A stretch of DNA of 14,816 nucleotides from Planctomycetota bacterium. Its GTDB lineage: Bacteria > Planctomycetota > Planctomycetia > Pirellulales > Thermoguttaceae. A program made the position numbers and the translations under genes. The notes under the pieces were generated by a model. The model made no database searches. It was not told the origin of the DNA and was given only the letters and a program-made list of their open reading frames with translations. The stretch covers positions 1 to 14,816 of the forward strand of contig DQVB01000362.1 of the NCBI GenBank assembly GCA_015661985.1, given 5' to 3'. Positions within the stretch are counted from its first letter, which is position 1. Each line of letters opens with the position of its first letter. Of this stretch, positions 13,701-14,816 are shown one piece after another.

Positions 13701-13730
13701 ATTTTACTCCCCCTTGGCCAATTGCCGCAA
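13701..13730 (-). promoter_or_regulatory. Candidate promoter giving a predicted leaderless PAC2-family mRNA
   Basis: On the minus strand TTGCGG (13730-13725), an 18-nt spacer and TAAAAT (13706-13701). The -10 hexamer ends 6 nt before ATG 13694, the same geometry as at 2743-2755. The first three bases of the hexamer are also a TAA stop for a minus-strand frame that enters from upstream. Confidence 0.45.
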
Positions 13731-13913
13731 CACGCGGGGTCCCACCTTACCCGTGCCGCGGGCGCAGGCCTCAGCGATCCGGCGGGGCGTGAACGCCCAC
13801 ACCCGGGGATGTGGGTCGGGGCCGCTCGTCGTCGGGACGCCCTTCGAATCCCAGCGTGGTTCAAAACCGGGTGACGGCTGGGAGCCAGGCAAGCTGTTGC
13901 TCTGGTTGTAGTA

Positions 13914-13974
13914 CCGCCTTTCGGCGGAATGGGGTCGCCAGCAAACGGGGGACGATCTTTCCGCCTCGAGGCGG
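13914..13974. repeat. Pair of hairpins sharing the stem CCGCC/GGCGG
   Basis: CCGCC-TTTC-GGCGG at 13914-13927 and the perfect 14-bp palindrome CCGCCTCGAGGCGG at 13961-13974 have the same 5-bp stem with different loops, 47 bp apart. An 11-bp direct repeat TCGCCAGCAAA (13935-13945 and 14004-14014) begins between the hairpins and recurs after them. Shared stems with variable loops are typical of REP/BIME-type extragenic repeats. Only this locus is visible, so genome-wide repetition is an inference. Confidence 0.45.
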
Positions 13975-14142
13975 GACTGCCAACCGACCGCTTCCCGCGG
14001 CCATCGCCAGCAAAGGGGCCAGGATGAACCAAGCCCCAATCCCCGGCAGCTCGCCGTACGCCGGTCGGCGCAGATCACCCAGTTTGTCGGGCCAGGAAAG
14101 GCAAACGGCCGTACCCGATGGCCGGCCGGCGCACCGCCCTGG

Positions 14143-14148
14143 TATACT
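14143..14148 (+). promoter_or_regulatory. -10 element next to the protein kinase start codon
   Basis: TATACT ends 7 nt before ATG 14156, so the predicted transcript start falls at or next to the start codon. No good -35 hexamer is seen at 16-18 nt spacing (the region is GC-only), which makes this the weakest of the four similar sites. Confidence 0.36.
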
Positions 14149-14155
14149 GGCCAGC

Positions 14156-14816
14156 ATGAGCGTTGATCGGACTCAGGACCAAGGCGGTCAGGAGCGGCGG
14201 CGGGCTCGGGAGATGAGCCTTCAACGGCGGCTGCCGCCGGCCGACGTGCCGGGCTACCGGCCCGAGCGGCTGTTGGGGGTGGGCGCTTACGGCGAAGTCT
14301 GGGTGGCTGTGGAGGAGAACACGGGCCGCCGGGTGGCCATCAAGTTCTATTCCCATCGCGGTGGGCTGGATTGGTCCTTGCTGTCCCGGGAAGTGGAGAA
14401 GCTCCGTTTCCTCTCCGCCGATCGCTACGTGGTGCAGTTGATCGGGGTCGGTTGGGACAGTGACCCGCCTTACTATGTGATGGAGTACCTCGAACGCGGG
14501 TCGCTGGCCGACCGGCTCCAGCACCAGACCCTGCCGGTGGGCGAAGCGGTCAGGGTATTCCGCGACGTTGCCATCGGACTGGTCCATGCCCACGGCAAGG
14601 GGGTGCTGCATTGCGACTTGAAACCGGCCAATATCCTGTTGGATCAGGATGAGAAGCCACGGCTGGCCGATTTCGGCCAGTCACGGCTTTCGCGCGAACA
14701 GGCTCCGGCCTTGGGGACGCTCTTTTACATGGCCCCCGAGCAGGCTGATCTCCGAGCGGTGCCCGACGCCCGTTGGGACGTCTACGCCTTGGGAGCGTTG
14801 CTCTACTGCATGCTCA
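14156..14816 (+). CDS. Ser/Thr protein kinase (Hanks type), 3' truncated by the window edge
   Basis: 220 complete codons from ATG 14156, running off the right edge. An alternative ATG lies 19 codons later. After a polar N-terminus the kinase domain starts near residue 34: glycine loop LLGVGAYGEVW (39-49), catalytic Lys63 (VAIKFY), helix-C Glu79 (SREVEKLRF), hinge YYVMEYLERGSLADRL (106-121), catalytic loop LHCDLKPANILLD (151-163) with Asp154, DFG at 172-174 (ADFGQSRLS) and the APE motif at 193-195 (GTLFYMAPEQ). The usual HRD is HCD, so this is a non-RD kinase and may not need activation-loop phosphorylation. Planctomycetes encode many such kinases, usually followed by a membrane segment and a sensor or repeat domain; that part is outside the window. 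Its substrates are unknown. No SD is present; a -10-like hexamer lies 7 nt before the start. Confidence 0.93.
   Translation, partial: MSVDRTQDQGGQERRRAREMSLQRRLPPADVPGYRPERLLGVGAYGEVWVAVEENTGRRVAIKFYSHRGGLDWSLLSREVEKLRFLSADRYVVQLIGVGWDSDPPYYVMEYLERGSLADRLQHQTLPVGEAVRVFRDVAIGLVHAHGKGVLHCDLKPANILLDQDEKPRLADFGQSRLSREQAPALGTLFYMAPEQADLRAVPDARWDVYALGALLYCML

Larger units (their letters stand above)
13704..14157 (-). pseudogene. Possible decayed minus-strand gene interrupted by palindromic repeats
   Basis: Two minus-strand frames look coding-like but do not join. The first runs from ATG 14157 to TGA near 13861 and holds a membrane-segment-like stretch (LPGIGAWFILAPLLAMAAG). The second, in another frame, ends at TAA 13704-13706 with about 50 residues of strongly G/C-biased third positions (HPRVWAFTPRRIAEACARG, then a short basic tail). 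The break between them coincides with the hairpin pair at 13914-13974. A gene split by repeat insertion and a frameshift would explain this. Two unrelated chance frames in GC-rich DNA would too, and I recognise no family. Its proposed start overlaps that of the divergent protein kinase gene (CATG). If it is not a gene, this is simply a 461-bp divergent intergenic region. Confidence 0.27.

Noticed and set aside
13843..13851. tRNA T-loop-like string TTCGAATCC
   Set aside because: The flanking bases do not form a 5-bp T stem, and no acceptor, D or anticodon arms are found around it.
1..14816. CRISPR arrays, insertion sequences, integrase or prophage genes
   Set aside because: No regularly spaced repeats, transposase or integrase motifs, or terminal inverted repeats were seen anywhere in the window.

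Overview
The window looks like chromosomal DNA of a planctomycete, probably a member of the Pirellulales. The reasons are high GC with strong G/C preference at third codon positions, small genes separated by several 200-500 bp gaps, a Ser/Thr protein kinase with an HCD catalytic loop, a very small Cys-rich lipoprotein-like protein, and short hairpin repeats like those I associate with this phylum. No mobile element, CRISPR array, rRNA or tRNA was found. The lineage is inferred from sequence character only.

Layout. The left part (1-3669) holds the 3' end of a probable GH38 alpha-mannosidase-type gene (+), a 73-aa Cys-rich exported protein (-), and a tight pair of an exported alpha/beta hydrolase and a class IV (PLP) aminotransferase (+). 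After a 494-bp unassigned gap, a minus-strand run (8080 back to 4164) encodes a polytopic GT39/PMT-like glycosyltransferase, a TatD-family metal-dependent deoxyribonuclease and a RodA/FtsW-family peptidoglycan polymerase. Divergent from it lies a signal-transduction block (8315-11766): a soluble PAS-containing FixL-type histidine kinase, a FixJ-type response regulator overlapping it by 8 nt, and, after a 343-bp structured and repeat-bearing gap, a NarL-type regulator without its own kinase. Next come a minus-strand pair (a PAC2-family protein followed by a SAM methyltransferase), a 461-bp gap with paired hairpins and a possible gene remnant, and the 5' part of a Ser/Thr protein kinase running off the right edge.

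How the parts work together. The kinase and FixJ-type regulator almost certainly form one phosphorelay pair. The second regulator may belong to the same circuit, because direct repeats and a structured leader lie between them. The RodA-like protein and the membrane glycosyltransferase both belong to envelope biogenesis. The other genes are housekeeping or of unknown role.

The most interesting signal is not a gene. Four start codons (2755, 8315, 13694 on the minus strand, 14156) lie only 6-10 nt downstream of a good -10 hexamer, two of which overlap the stop codon of an upstream reading frame. This predicts leaderless or near-leaderless mRNAs, beside other genes in the same window that carry ordinary Shine-Dalgarno sites. 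I see no strong evidence for a wholly new multigene system.
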